Positions 1-10,962 of a stretch of 64,000 bases of DNA are shown here, piece after piece. The position numbers and the translations under genes were made by a program. The notes below the pieces were generated by a model, which worked only from the letters and a program-made list of their open reading frames with translations, searched no databases and was not told the origin of the DNA. This stretch comes from Brachycybe producta (Eukaryota > Arthropoda > Diplopoda > Playtdesmida > Andrognathidae): positions 1-64,000 of the forward strand of contig JAUPFP010000023.1 of assembly GCA_036925085.1 (NCBI GenBank), in the 5' to 3' direction. The first letter of the stretch is position 1. Every line of letters starts with the position of its first letter.

Positions 1-3000
1 TCCTCTTTCGCTGTTGTTGCCGATTCTTCTTCTTCTTCATGAGTCGGACTAGCGAGTTCAGAATCGAGAAAATTCTGCGATTCTTCCAATGTCACAATCA
101 ATGCCGTATCGTCTTCCGACTTATTGGCGGATGCATCGAATTCCGTCGAGTTATCGCCTTCGGCCGTTATGCCGTTGACCTTCTTCTCTTCGGTAGTTTT
201 CTGGTCACGATCATCAGCTCCATCTCCGTTCTTCGAATGATCGTTCTCCTCTTGTGCTGTTAGTAGATGAAGGATTTGGATTTTTTATAGATCACTACTA
301 TACTTCAAAACAAAATTTCTTTTTTCTTCTCTACTGAAATTGCAATGCACATTATATTTCAACACAAGTGGATAGAAAAACGGAACATCAACCGGATACT
401 TTGAAGGTCCATTTTTGTCATTGGACTTCTTACTTACCGAAATATGGGGGGGAAACAAACGAAACTTTGTTCTTTCTTCAAACAATTGTTGAGTGTGAGG
501 GGGTGCGCGCTCAAAAGTGATGCCACCAGAAGTGATGAATTCTTGAACTTCGAAAGCACACGGAAACATCCCAAATGAAGAAACGAAAACTGATTTGATC
601 CTTTTTGTCCGTAACGTCCTTCGAAACGAACGTCTATTGTCTTATTTGTCAGTCAACTCTTCAAACAGTAGACAACATTTAAATCGTTGAAACTCCATCA
701 AATCGTCAGTAAGAACCATCGAAGAAAGAAGTTTAATTCTTTAAACACAGCAGTGAAATCGTGAAGAACGTCTTTGAAAATTTCAACGTAATTCAACCTG
801 GATTTGAATTTCCATCTTTCTCACTTGAAACGATCACGTAAGTACATTTGAGGCTGAAGCAGTTTATTTTGCAGAACACCAAATAATCGAGGCACAATGA
901 AGATGTTTCGATGTTCGAACATATCGGAAAGACGTGTACGCTTATTGTTCCACTTCCTTGTCTTATTTTGATGACTCGTTACTCATAAAAATTGCACAGA
1001 AATCAAGTCAAATTGAATGTCACACAAGACAAAAGGCAAACTACTTCACATTTCGTTTCTTAGCAAGTCCTTAAGTTCATAATCAAAATCCAAGTGACGC
1101 CATCGCATCGGAAGAGTCGGGATGATGGCATTCCACGATTTTTGATAACGCACCCCACACCACACACACAAAACAGATAGCACGTTTTGAGCCGAAATCT
1201 TTTTGGTTTAATGGTGCAATTATAAATAACTCGAACGCATTTTCGGCAGCTGTTCAAGATTTATAATAAAAACCAGAAAAGCAAACAACGATGCTTAAAT
1301 AATTATGACATCAATGCATTTTTATGCATTTTTGGACTAAATTAAATAGTCCCTCTGGGCTTCTAGCAAAGTAATTATTCAAATTCAGAAGATAAATATT
1401 TATTCAGGCGGTTTTAAAGTGTAAACTAGCCCCTGAAACTTGTTATTCTGTCTTTATGGAGCAAAATTAAAAGAAACTTTAAATTGTTTGAGAAATTAAA
1501 CGTGTAGCTCAATCTAGAGGTGGGAGCCAACGACGATGAATTTTGACCGCGCCATTTCGCCACTGATTTGCCCGGCAGAGACGCCGCGCGAAGCTTAATA
1601 AAAATATAATATGGATAATCCTTATTTTAAATTTCTAAAATCCAACTTTTCATGAAAGTTCATTGCACCACTCAGAGCATCTCGGTGCTGCGCCATCACT
1701 GCGCCGATTTTCTACCGGTACAGTGTTCACACCAAGCGCCGTCGATGATTTTTTTATTTTGCCGCTGCCGATTTCATTTTTCTGTCAGCTCCAACCTCTA
1801 GCTCAATCACTTAAGATATTTTCATGTTGATATCTTTTAAAATAATATTTTTATGTCAGTTTCAAAATGGCAAACATTAAGAGCAGACAATATTTTTATT
1901 TTTGCGCCATAAAAAAATTATTTTGAAAGATATCAACCGCAAATTACTATTAAGCGATTCAAACACCACTTTCAATTTATCCATGTTATTGTTGCTTCCG
2001 AAACGCAGAATAATACAAGATTCTGAAAGTCTTCTGTTCCGAAAACATCTTAGAAACAGTTCAAAAAAGAAAAAACGTTTTTCACCAACACAAAATCATT
2101 TAAAACTGCCTCGAAAAATAATTTTAAAAAGATGCCGTCATGAAAATTATCAATGACTCACATCGTTTACTCTTTAGGTTTCATTATAAATCTTGAAAAT
2201 CAAATTTTAACCGTCGCTTCGAAATAGCGTTTTTGTTGTTTTTCCATACACCATGGTCAACATTAACTACAAATTAACGTAATAACGGACACAGAAAAAA
2301 AGGGAAAGGGGCGGATGTGCAAACACGAAAAGAACCGCAAAAAAATAGAGAAATTTGCCTTCGTTATTCAGCAATTTTACCTTTTTCATCGTCCTTCGTT
2401 CCTGAAACGTTTTCCTCCTTGTTATATTAAAAACATAATTAAAACAATATCTCAAACAAATCGCATTTTTTCTTTTAATCGGTTACCTCTTCCAAGAGAA
2501 ACTTCCCATCATCTTCTTCGGCCATGTCCGTAGTTTCGAGAACTTGAAAGAACTAAGAAAAGAAAAAGTAAGACATCATTATTAAAAAAAATCAGTTAAG
2601 ATATATCGAATGTCGCAGTTTCGATTTCTTGCTTTTTCGTCGATAACTTCTTCGTCAGAATCAAACTTTCCCTCTTCTTCGCAAAGATCGATCGGAGCCT
2701 CGTCGACGTTGCTGTGAGTCTCAGATTCGTCATCTCGCGTCAGTTTCTCTTCAACAGAGAAAGAACAAAAAAACGATATAAAATTATCATCATCCTCTCT
2801 TTGACACAAATAAAAATTACTGTTTGTTCGCTTTGAGTTCTTCTTTACAGGTGTTTCCACTACTTCAAACAAGTAATCATCTGGATCATGTCCTTCCTTT
2901 TGAAGCGCCTGTCAGTAGATAAACAGAAACAAATCAATACAAAAAATTAAAACTTAGCTAAATAATATGTCTACCAGTTCTATGCCGCGCCGTTCACGTC

Positions 3001-5467
3001 ACGTTCACGTTTGACATGAACGGCGCGGCATAGAGTGGTAGAAAGGTGCAGTTAAACCTTAGACTACTAGTGAGGTTAACCCGTCATAAATGACGGGAGC
3101 AAAAGTCACAGGCAATTGTGCGCATGCGCGTCGTTTTTTCCTTTTTTTACTCCTTTCATTTCAATTTCAGACACCCCCTCCCACTTTTCTCTCTCCCTCC
3201 CCCTTCTACACTTTCCAACCTTTTCCCCTCACCCCCTCCCACTTTTCTCTCTCTCCCCCTTCTACACTTTCCAAAGGAAGAGTTCAACATATAGTTGACC
3301 TTGAGAAAAAAAACGGTTCATTTATTCAAATTTATATATAAATTCCGACGTGCTTCAATGGTTTTTGTTACTCCACACACACACACACATACATACATAC
3401 AGACCTGGGATATTATATATATAATTACTTTACTGGACTGGCAACTCCCGAAATTTTTTGTTTGACAGTTATGAATCGTCGTTTTCCAAGTGGCGCCTCT
3501 AGCGGGACTATGGTATATGAACAATGAACATGAATAGTAAAAGTGAAGTTTTGGACGAGTTCATTTTGCAGCTATGTAGGGTGTATTTTTTATATTAGTA
3601 TAAAAAGTATGGCCGATGAAAAGCTACACAGGCATAACCTCCTATAGATACTATCTATAGGAGACTATGACACAGGCAATTAGAAATCGGCAGGGATGAA
3701 CAGAAGTTGGCTCCACCCTTTTTATGACGAACGCAACTTCTAAGTGGTTGGTTATGTAGTCTGACGTCACATCAATCAACGTCGAACCACAAAAAAAACA
3801 GACTCACTCGCGATTTTCTTTAAAAATTATGCCACCAGACGGAGCTGGCGTCACTTTTGCCTATGCACATGCATTTAACGCTTTAACAAGTAGAAGATAG
3901 GAAGTTGCCAGTCCAGTAGAGTAATAGTCTAAGGTTAAACGTTACGTTTAGGGCCGTGCGAATTTCGTGTTAAGGGGACTGAATAGATATTTTGTTTGTC
4001 ACCCAGAATGGCATCAATACAGTGACTATTATTACGTCCTATAGGACTCTAGGAGGGTCTCTCTTCCTCTACAACATGTGGTTTTGATAAAATTTATGTT
4101 TTTTAAGCAAAAAATTTAAAGTGTTTTAGAAACTAGACTAGCTGGTGATATCTTTCAAAATAAACTTTTTATTAAGTTTCAAAAAGGCGAAGAGTTTTTC
4201 ATGAAATGGAAACCATAAAACGCAGAAATTTATTTAACAATTATCCAAATTAACGAGTTTTATGGAATTGTACATTCATTTGGGTCATGTTAAATACATT
4301 TCTGCAATTTTACACTTTTAACTTCTGTGTTTTAGGGAGAGCCTTCGTGAAATGTTAATTGGAAAAACACAAAAACGGGTTATTTTCAAACTAAACTATA
4401 AAATGTTTATTTTTTAAGATATTGCCATGAAAAACCACTAACATAATCTTCTATAATTCTAGTTTTGAAAACAATTTGAATTTTTTTCGTAATGTTGTTT
4501 CTAAAAAAAAAAAAAAACGTTCGCTTGACGTTTTGTCGTCCACATTTTAGAAAAACGTCTATGGAACATAGCATTAGTGAATGCAGTGGCGCCATCCAGG
4601 GTGACAAAACCATCAATTCAGCCGTCTTGCAGCATCATTGAGCCGCCTACTTCCATCCCATTTGAACAAAATAAAAGTCAAACAAAAAACCCCCAAACAT
4701 TTCACGGCAACGGAGCAACGTTGTCACATGTTTGAAGCCCAAGGTTAATAGAAATGGAGAACTAATATGGCGACGAAACAACTATATTATATCCTTGATT
4801 TCAAGACATCTGTAGACAGCCTCAGAATTTCTTTTTCTCCGCCCTTTTATGAACGTCATCAATTTTTAATTGGCTTGTTTTCTAAGTTTGACGACACATA
4901 CCCCGCCCTTTTCATTTCTAATTGGTTGATATTTGGTCTGACGTTCATAAAAGGACGGAGCCAAAGAAATTATGAAGCTGTCTACAGATGCCTGTCATAC
5001 ACGTTCCTCTCGGAAGATAACAGACCACGCCCCGTGCATCAAAAGCAACAATACGAAGATCACGCCATGTCCCTCTTACACCACCCACAATATCCACGTC
5101 CTTTTTTTTCTGTTTCTCTCCGTCCACGCGGTGCACGTGACGCAAGCTTCAGTTTTTGCCCTTAAAAAGTAATCAGCAAAAACGTAGCGGTTTTTTGTAA
5201 TACGCAAGCAACAGCAACAAAAAAAAATTTCTCCTCCTGGCTCCAATCTGAAAAGACCGCAACACTTGAGAAGGCGGCGTGTCAAAATGGCGTCCCCATT
5301 AAACAATAAAAAATGGCTTCGAAATCGTCACTTACTTGCTGTAGTCTCTCAATGAGAACCACTTTCACTCCAGATTTGTCGATTCCCCTATTATCCAATT
5401 CAGCACGAAGATCGACCACTCTTAAATCGTTTAGTTTACGTTTAACCATTTCGCTATCGACTGCCAT
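1..5467 (-). CDS. SAFB: SAFB-like SAP-domain nuclear protein, 5' part (partial, runs off left edge)
   Basis: The first coding exon (5336-5467, ATG at 5465-5467, donor GTAAGT) encodes 44 residues. They contain a SAP domain, LNDLRVVDLRAELDNRGIDK followed by SGVKVVLIERLQQ, very close to scaffold attachment factor B (SAFB/SLTM). SAP domains bind AT-rich scaffold DNA; the family's RRM would lie beyond position 1. A second exon starts at 2908 in phase 0 and continues ALQKEGHDPDDYLFEVVETP, again SAFB-like. It then leads through a possible short in-frame intron (near 2854-2757) into acidic sequence. Another acidic exon ends at 2490 (GAG|GTAACC). The stretch 256-1 is open throughout and acidic/Ser-rich (for example ENDHSKNGDGADDRD). 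The phase between the 2490 exon and the 256 exon does not close, so at least one small exon between them is unlocated. Family identity is firm; the middle exons are tentative. Confidence 0.8.
1406..2035. repeat. Family A palindromic MITE, interrupted
   Basis: The left end reads GGCGGTTTTAAAGTGTAAAC. The conserved left arm (TAGCTCAATC ... TTCATGTTGATATC) and the inverted right arm (TTGAAAGATATCAAC) are present. The left arm is split at TAGCTCAATC by the hAT-type insertion at 1515-1800. Confidence 0.75.
1515..1800. mobile_element. Non-autonomous hAT-type element with 8-bp TSD
   Basis: Terminal inverted repeats TAGAGGTGGGAGCCAACG (left) and TAGAGGTTGGAGCTGACAG (right, complement) flank 286 bp. 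The target duplication GCTCAATC is exact at 1507-1514 and 1801-1808. TAGNG ends and an 8-bp duplication are hAT hallmarks. There is no coding capacity. Confidence 0.9.
2971..3041. repeat. Short GC-rich hairpin
   Basis: The arms CTATGCCGCGCCGTTCA (left) and TGAACGGCGCGGCATAG (right) are perfectly inverted and extend outward to CTACCA/TGGTAG with small mismatches. It lies in an intron of the SAFB-like gene and is much more GC-rich than its surroundings. Confidence 0.8.
3050..3945. repeat. Probable TIR element, split left arm
   Basis: The right end (3899-3945), read on the minus strand, contains GTTTAACCTTAGACTATTAC and TACTGGACTGGCAACTTCC. Its partners lie at 3051-3070 (GTTAAACCTTAGACTACTAG) and 3426-3452 (TACTTTACTGGACTGGCAAC). 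The left arm appears interrupted between about 3072 and 3424. Confidence 0.5.
3370..3404. repeat. CA/CATA microsatellite
   Basis: A run of CACACA followed by CATACATACATACA within the intron of the SAFB-like gene. Confidence 0.85.
4115..4475. repeat. Family A MITE, degraded copy
   Basis: GTGTTTTAGAAACTAGAC at the left, a GATATCTTTCAAAATAAAC block, and an inverted TCTAGTTTTGAAAAC at the right end. Confidence 0.55.
4807..4990. repeat. Family D MITE
   Basis: Terminal inverted repeats of about 45 bp. The left begins CATCTGTAGACAGCCTCA and ends CCTTTTATGAACGTCA; the right begins TGACGTTCATAAAAGG and ends CTGTCTACAGATG. The spacer is about 90 bp. Confidence 0.8.
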
Positions 5468-5799
5468 TTTTAACCAGCAGTACAATAATATTAAAAACAC
5501 CGATAAAGAAACGCTTCACAACGCATATGCAGCACAATGCAACAACAAAATGTCCGACAATGATCTTCAATCTTCATAGAATCATAGGGACGGGAAAAAT
5601 ACATCGATGTATCACAAACATCGATTTTTGTTAAACGATAAATCGAATGAAAAATCGATGATTTATCAATGTATGGAAGCCCGTTTGGGACATTTTGCAC
5701 AATAATTTACTAATTTACGAAACACTTCGCTTCTTATAAACTAGAGATGCTGGCGCCATCTATTGGTGATTCTCTTGATTCTATGCTAGTTTTCAAATT

Positions 5800-6472
5800 T
5801 TAAATTTTCCCTCCAAGGGTTGATTATAACGCCACCTATATCTGGAAATAATTTAAAAATATTAAAGTGTAAGTGACATTACTGAGGGTTGAACCAATTA
5901 ACACCAGTTCAGAAGACAGTGATGTTAACCCCACAGCTAAACTGACAACTGCAACAATGAGCCTAATAAAGTCTGCTTAGGAACCGACTCTACCTTGAAT
6001 GTTTCATAAAAAAAATTAAGAAAATTCAGCCAAAGTAGATGGAGCCACCGTCTCCATTAAAAAAATTTTGCCAAAAAGCAAAAAATTTTTTTTGAGGTAT
6101 AAGATTCTTAACATAGAACTTTTTTAATTAATGTTTGAAATGTTTGAAGACAGGCGGCGCTACAATCAACTATTACATAGAGCCCATGTATAAAGTGCAG
6201 GTTAGGTTAGGTTAGTGGGTTAGTGTTGGGTTAGGTTAGGTTAGATTAATGGGTTAGTGTTGGGTTAGGCTATGTTAGTGGGGGGGGGGTTAGAGTTTAA
6301 GAGGGAAAATTTAAAATTCGAAAAAAATATACATACATAACTCATATTTAAGAGAATAACAATAGATGGCACTAGCACCTTCATTAAAAATATTTGCTAA
6401 AATTTAGCTAATTTTTAATTAATTTTCAGATACAAGTGGAGCTATAATCAACCCTTGGAGGGAAAATTTAAA
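5800..6472. repeat. Family F inverted-repeat element
   Basis: The left end AAATTTTCCCTCCAAGGGTT, continuing GATTATAACGCCACC, is mirrored on the right by GGAGCTATAATCAACCCTTG then GAGGGAAAATTT. The interior contains GGTTAG repeats. Confidence 0.75.
6197..6290. repeat. Degenerate GGTTAG repeats
   Basis: About ten irregular copies of GGTTAG/GGTTAGT, ending in a G run. They resemble TTAGG telomere units but are imperfect and sit inside a transposon-like element. Confidence 0.7.
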
Positions 6473-6678
6473 CTAAGTGATTGAGTTAACTTTTCTAGTT
6501 ACTAAAACACATTTAGGTTTTTCTTCATTTTGCACATTTTTATTATTTTAAAATGAATATAATTAAGACAAATAACAATATTTTGATAAGATATATTCTT
6601 TATTTCGTATAAAAATAAAAACAACAATGCAAAAATACTTATACGAGCCTATAGACGACACTGCAGAGTTTCGCAGTT

Positions 6679-6808
6679 TTAGTATTTCAATTTAAAATAT
6701 TAATAATAAAGTCAATTTTTATTTGGTGTTCATGACTTCATGTCCTTAACTGGATTCCGTATAATTCACCTAAACACATTTAACTTAAATTCATTTAACT
6801 CATGTGTG
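6679..6808. repeat. Family B MITE, right half only
   Basis: It shares AATAAAGTCAATTTTTATTT and CTTAACTGGATTCCGTATAA with the full copy at 25113-25390 (opposite strand) and ends at ACTCATGTGTG. Confidence 0.75.
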
Positions 6809-6919
6809 TACAAGGTGACCTGCAATTAGTCCGATCTGCATTCACTGATCCAGTGTGAATTTTTCACTATTCTTTAATTATAATTATTCAAGAACAAAAT
6901 TTAAAAAAAAAAATAAAAA

Positions 6920-7147
6920 GTGTTTTAGAAACTAGAAGGGTAGCTCAACCACACTTTTCAACCACAAGCTCAACCACATTTTCATGTTGATATCTTTCAA
7001 AATAAACTTTTTATAGACGATGTTTTAAAAAAAATTATCATCTGATTAAAGTTGGGTCCTTTTAAAAATCACATATAAAGGTTATTTTGAAAAAATATCA
7101 ACATGAAAATATTTTTTTAAGTGACTGAGCTGTCCTTCTAGTTTCTC
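6920..7147. repeat. Family A palindromic MITE
   Basis: GTGTTTTAGAAACTAGAAGG at the left, and ATATCAACATGAAAATA with CCTTCTAGTTTCTCAT inverted at the right. Confidence 0.8.
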
Positions 7148-7626
7148 ATAATTATTATGCTCACTGTATGCAACTGTAAATACTGTAACAACTGTAACTG
7201 TTAAATACAATGATTTATTTGTGAAATAAAAAATATTATTTATGTATGTTATATTATTTGATGTATAAAATGATTTAAAAATTATGAATCTAAAAGAAAT
7301 TAAAAATGTGATATAAAAAAAAGGTCTAAAATAATTAAAATGGTTCCAATTTCGAGTATTTGCCATTAATGAAAGAATCGAATAATAGGCTCCTACTCCT
7401 AATGTGATGTAACTTATGGGATTTATGCCGGGCACAGTTAAGCAGTCAATTCTGGCTTGTCAATTCTAGGCGTGAAAACATACACATTTTTTCAAATCGC
7501 CAAAAAGTGGGCAATTAGTAAAAAAAAATGAATAAAAAAATAGGTGCTTAGTGCTGACGTATAAAACTTAAAAAACACAAAAGTAAGAATTGACATGTCA
7601 GAATTTATCGTGTGTATCCGGCCTTA

Positions 7627-7684
7627 GGTCCAAACTCAAAAAGAAAAGATGACATTTGTCATCTTTTCTTTTTGAGTTTGGACC
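7627..7684. repeat. Perfect 58-bp palindromic hairpin
   Basis: Two 28-nt arms (starting GGTCCAAACTCAAAAAGAAA) are exact inverted copies separated by only TT. Confidence 0.95.
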
Positions 7685-7775
7685 TTTTGAGAGTTGTTTC
7701 CTTATAATGCCCATTTACATTTAAAAGGGAAACACTTGAAAATGAAAATTACACAACTGAAAATAACAAAATAAG

Positions 7776-9497
7776 TTATATGAGATCAATGTCTACGGAA
7801 CTGGTGTTAAACACTAATAAGTGACTCTGTCCAACGATGACATTGTTAATATCTTCCAGTGTAATTTTCTTGAAATATCCCATTATAATCAATTGTACTT
7901 TTTCTCTGAGAACATCCTCGACTAATTTTCTCATTCGAAAGCGGTAAAATAACTGTAATGTATCAACTGCAAAGCGAACTGCTGGATCTCCAAAGGCTTC
8001 CAGTTCCATACTTCTTGGTACTACCACGTCCAAGTATTCGAGAATAGGATGAGATTTAGGATTCATTTCTTGACCGATACGTACAAACGTGGTTGCATCG
8101 TTCATTCTCATTTGAATTGTACCTCGACGCATAAAAACAAACACTCTTAACATACATAAAATATTAATTATTATTATACATTTTTTAAAGAAGAAAAAAA
8201 AAGACTTAACCTTTTTGAAAAGACACATGTTCCAGTAATTTTTTCAAAACCAATGTGAGCTTGTAATAAAGAATATTTTGAATTTGCAGATGTGAAATAA
8301 CAGTTTCCAGAACGTTGTACAGTTGATAAACCCTCAATAGAACAATTGGATAAATCTCGAGAGTGAAAATTTCCAACAACAAATGGATCCATATTCCTGA
8401 ACATGCAAAAACAATGAAATTTTTTTTTCAATAATTCGTAATTTAAATTGAGGCCTTCAGTTATTTTGATTACATAGAAATTATTTTTTAGAAGAAATTG
8501 AAAGACTTGGAAATTTCAGTGCAAATTTCAAAGTAAAGTATATTATTAGTTGAAGAACTCAGATGATCTTCTTTATGAACTGCTGATTTTTGAACTGTTG
8601 TTGTTTATTCTGCATTTCAGAAGAAAGTGTGCTAGAAACTAGAACGGTAGCTGAATCATTTAATTGCATTTTCATGTTTGAAATTTTTTAAATTTTTGAA
8701 ATTATTTTAGGCAGAAATTAAAAAAAAAATATCATCTATTTAAAGTTGGGTGTTTTTCAAACAACCATAAAATATTTATTTGAAAATATAACAACAGGAA
8801 ATGATTGAGCTACAATTCTAGTTTCCAAAACACTAAAGATTTAATTCATTTTGCTTCATAGGTAGGGTCTATATCTTTAAAAAATAAACAATTTATAGCA
8901 TTGACACTTTGAGAAGAAGTTAAAATATTGCAATAATTTTTCATTACTTCAAAATTGGTGCAACGATGAAATGGATTCCCGGATTATCCATTAGGCTAAG
9001 TAGGCTGAAGCTTAGAGGCTCTTAGCTATTGGGGGAGGGGTTAAAGTTATTGCCATTTTATTGCCTACAAGGTGAATCCTGTAGTAAAGTATATTTTTTA
9101 CAAATCCAATGAAACCAATATACCAATAAATCAAAAATGGTGACAAATATAAAAAAATGAAGTGGAATTAAAAGATTTTTTTCGTCAAAAGCCACCAAAA
9201 AGTTTCTTTTAGTTCAAGTTAGTAAAAAAAAAATCCAAAAAAAAAAATTACCAAATTTTAATTTGTTGTGCTACGTCCGGTAGAATACGATCTACAATGC
9301 CATTTATATTTTCAACTAGAGATAATTCACCAGATCCATCGTCTTCATCTGAATTTCAAACCATAATTTATAAATTCAGAAAAAAAAAAAGATCACATGT
9401 TTGTCATAATTGGTTGTAATATCTCACCAATTGCAGAAACTCCATTGAAAGCATAAAAAATATAACATAATATTAAAAACATGACTAAAACAAACAT
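7776..9497 (-). CDS. Secreted Der p 7-like (group-7 allergen / JHBP-type fold) protein
   Basis: Four exons, 9428-9497, 9252-9348, 8211-8396 and 7776-8145, join with closing phases to 240 codons with the stop (239 aa). Residues 1-22 are a classic signal peptide (MFVLVMFLILCYIFYAFNGVSA) just before an acidic mature start (DEDDGSGE). The rest follows the layout of mite group-7 allergens: an N-terminal amphipathic helix (VENINGIVDRILPDVAQQI), a middle of beta strands including LSNCSIEGLSTVQRSG, and a C-terminal helix (GDPAVRFAVDTLQLFYRFRM, then RKLVEDVLREKVQLIIMGYF). Proteins of this fold resemble lipid/juvenile-hormone binding and BPI-like proteins; the ligand here is unknown. Length is slightly above the roughly 215 aa usual for Der p 7. 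I infer the family from remembered motif order, not an alignment. An intronless upstream start at 9497 is supported by an in-frame stop just upstream. Confidence 0.65.
8570..8836. repeat. Family A MITE in the Der p 7-like gene
   Basis: GTGTGCTAGAAACTAGAACG at the left, and TCTAGTTTCCAAAACAC inverted at the right, inside intron 2 (8397-9251). Confidence 0.75.
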
Positions 9498-10551
9498 AAA
9501 CACAAATAATTTGTGAAATTTGATATATTAAAAAAGTTAAAGAAACTTTTATAAAACAAAATTAATACGTGAGGCACATACACACATACTACATGTAACT
9601 AGAGGACCAACTTTTGAAAAATACAAACTATTATGAAATGGAGTCACATTGAAAATGGATCAAACGACATCATTATAAATTTATAATAATTATAATAATA
9701 CTACTACTACTACTAATAATAATAATAATGAATAAATAAAGGGATGCTTTTTGTGAAAAGCCCAAATGTCACAGTCTATTTACATCCAATTGGAAAGACT
9801 TTTAATAATAAAAATGACCATTTTAATTGAATTAAGTAACTGTCCATAGTTCTATGAAGTACTTTCAAGTTGAACTGACAATTTATGACGTTAGTATCAT
9901 ACTAGAATGGTTTTTTTAAAAAAAGTTCAATAACATAGGTTACTGTGTGGTGAAGCTAATTTTTTTTTTTTTACAAATTATTAAAAAGAATAGTAGAAAC
10001 TGTCAGAAATTCATTTCAGTAACTATACAAGTTTCCAAGTTCTGAACTGATATTGATATGTTAATTTTATTTGTGGAAAAATGTGAACAATGTTCTAAAT
10101 TGAATTTGTAATGACATTTTAATTGTTATTTAAATATAGATGCCCCCTATATAAAATAAACAATTGAAAAGTGATTATAAATCTGTATATTCGTATAATT
10201 AACAGTTGTAATGAACACAAAACAAGTTACAAACAGCAGGAAACATTTTTTCACACGAGTATAGAAAATTCAGTATCGATATTTATTAAATAACTTTTAT
10301 AAATTGATTATTTTAAAGGTATACATGGTGAATATTAAAGAAAAACATCTACCCTCTAAAAATTATACAAATAACTCCAAAATATTCGTAAATATAAGAA
10401 TTAGTTCAGATGTACTTCTTTCCAAGCGTAATTCTAATAATTTAATTACAGTTAGTTATTTAAAATTAAATAATTGTAACAAAGGGGTGATTTTTTCCCC
10501 GTTTCTTTTTATGGTGTATAATCATCAATAATATTTTAATATACATATATC

Positions 10552-10779
10552 TGCCTCATCCTAAGAAGAAGCTTGTGACGTCACAGGGAATGACAAAAAA
10601 TTTAATATTGTGTCATTTTGACTGTAAAAAAAAAGATGATATCAAACGTTTTCAACAGTTTAACACAAAAGGTTTCTTGAATTCTTTTGTTATTACCCCG
10701 TGTTGTCGGACAAAATCACATAAACCTAAATGTTTTGTCAATCCATATGACGTCACAAGCCTCTTCTTAGGATGAGGCA
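10552..10779. repeat. Family C MITE with CRE in its TIR
   Basis: The left TGCCTCATCCTAAGAAGAAG and CTTGTGACGTCAC are mirrored by TGACGTCACAAG and CTTAGGATGAGGCA on the right. Confidence 0.88.
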
Positions 10780-10962
10780 AGTATACAGTAGTGGCAAATC
10801 AACTACTAGATCTCCTTATACCCTCGACACACATACACAGTTAAATGCATTTAAATATTAAACACGTTCTACAGAGCCCTGTGAAGGTCAAATGGACAAT
10901 ATGTCGAATTCAATTTATTCAGTTAATAATCTCAAAATATTGAGTTAATACTTAAATATAAT

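Larger units (their letters stand above)
5468..7775. other. Intergenic stretch, repeats only
   Basis: Between the SAFB-like and Der p 7-like genes, whose transcripts run the same way (minus). It holds the inverted-repeat element 5800-6472, a family B half copy, a family A copy and the hairpin at 7627-7684. No coding exon is supported. Confidence 0.6.

Noticed and set aside
285-569. Candidate coding exon of the SAFB-like gene (EFITSGGITFERAPPHTQQL) ending at a strong GTAAGT donor
   Set aside because: It would be open in phase 0 but does not supply the phase needed by the exon at 256-1. Its composition is unlike the acidic neighbours, so it is left out of the model.
4767-5165. Open frame of 132 codons on the plus strand
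   Set aside because: It runs through the family D MITE and its inverted repeats. Codon use is unlike the real genes here and there is no recognisable domain.
7082-7435. Open frame of 117 codons on the minus strand, starting MPGINPISYITLGVGAYYSI
   Set aside because: It overlaps the family A copy, is very AT-biased and Phe/Ile/Asn-rich, and shows no splice partners or family motif.
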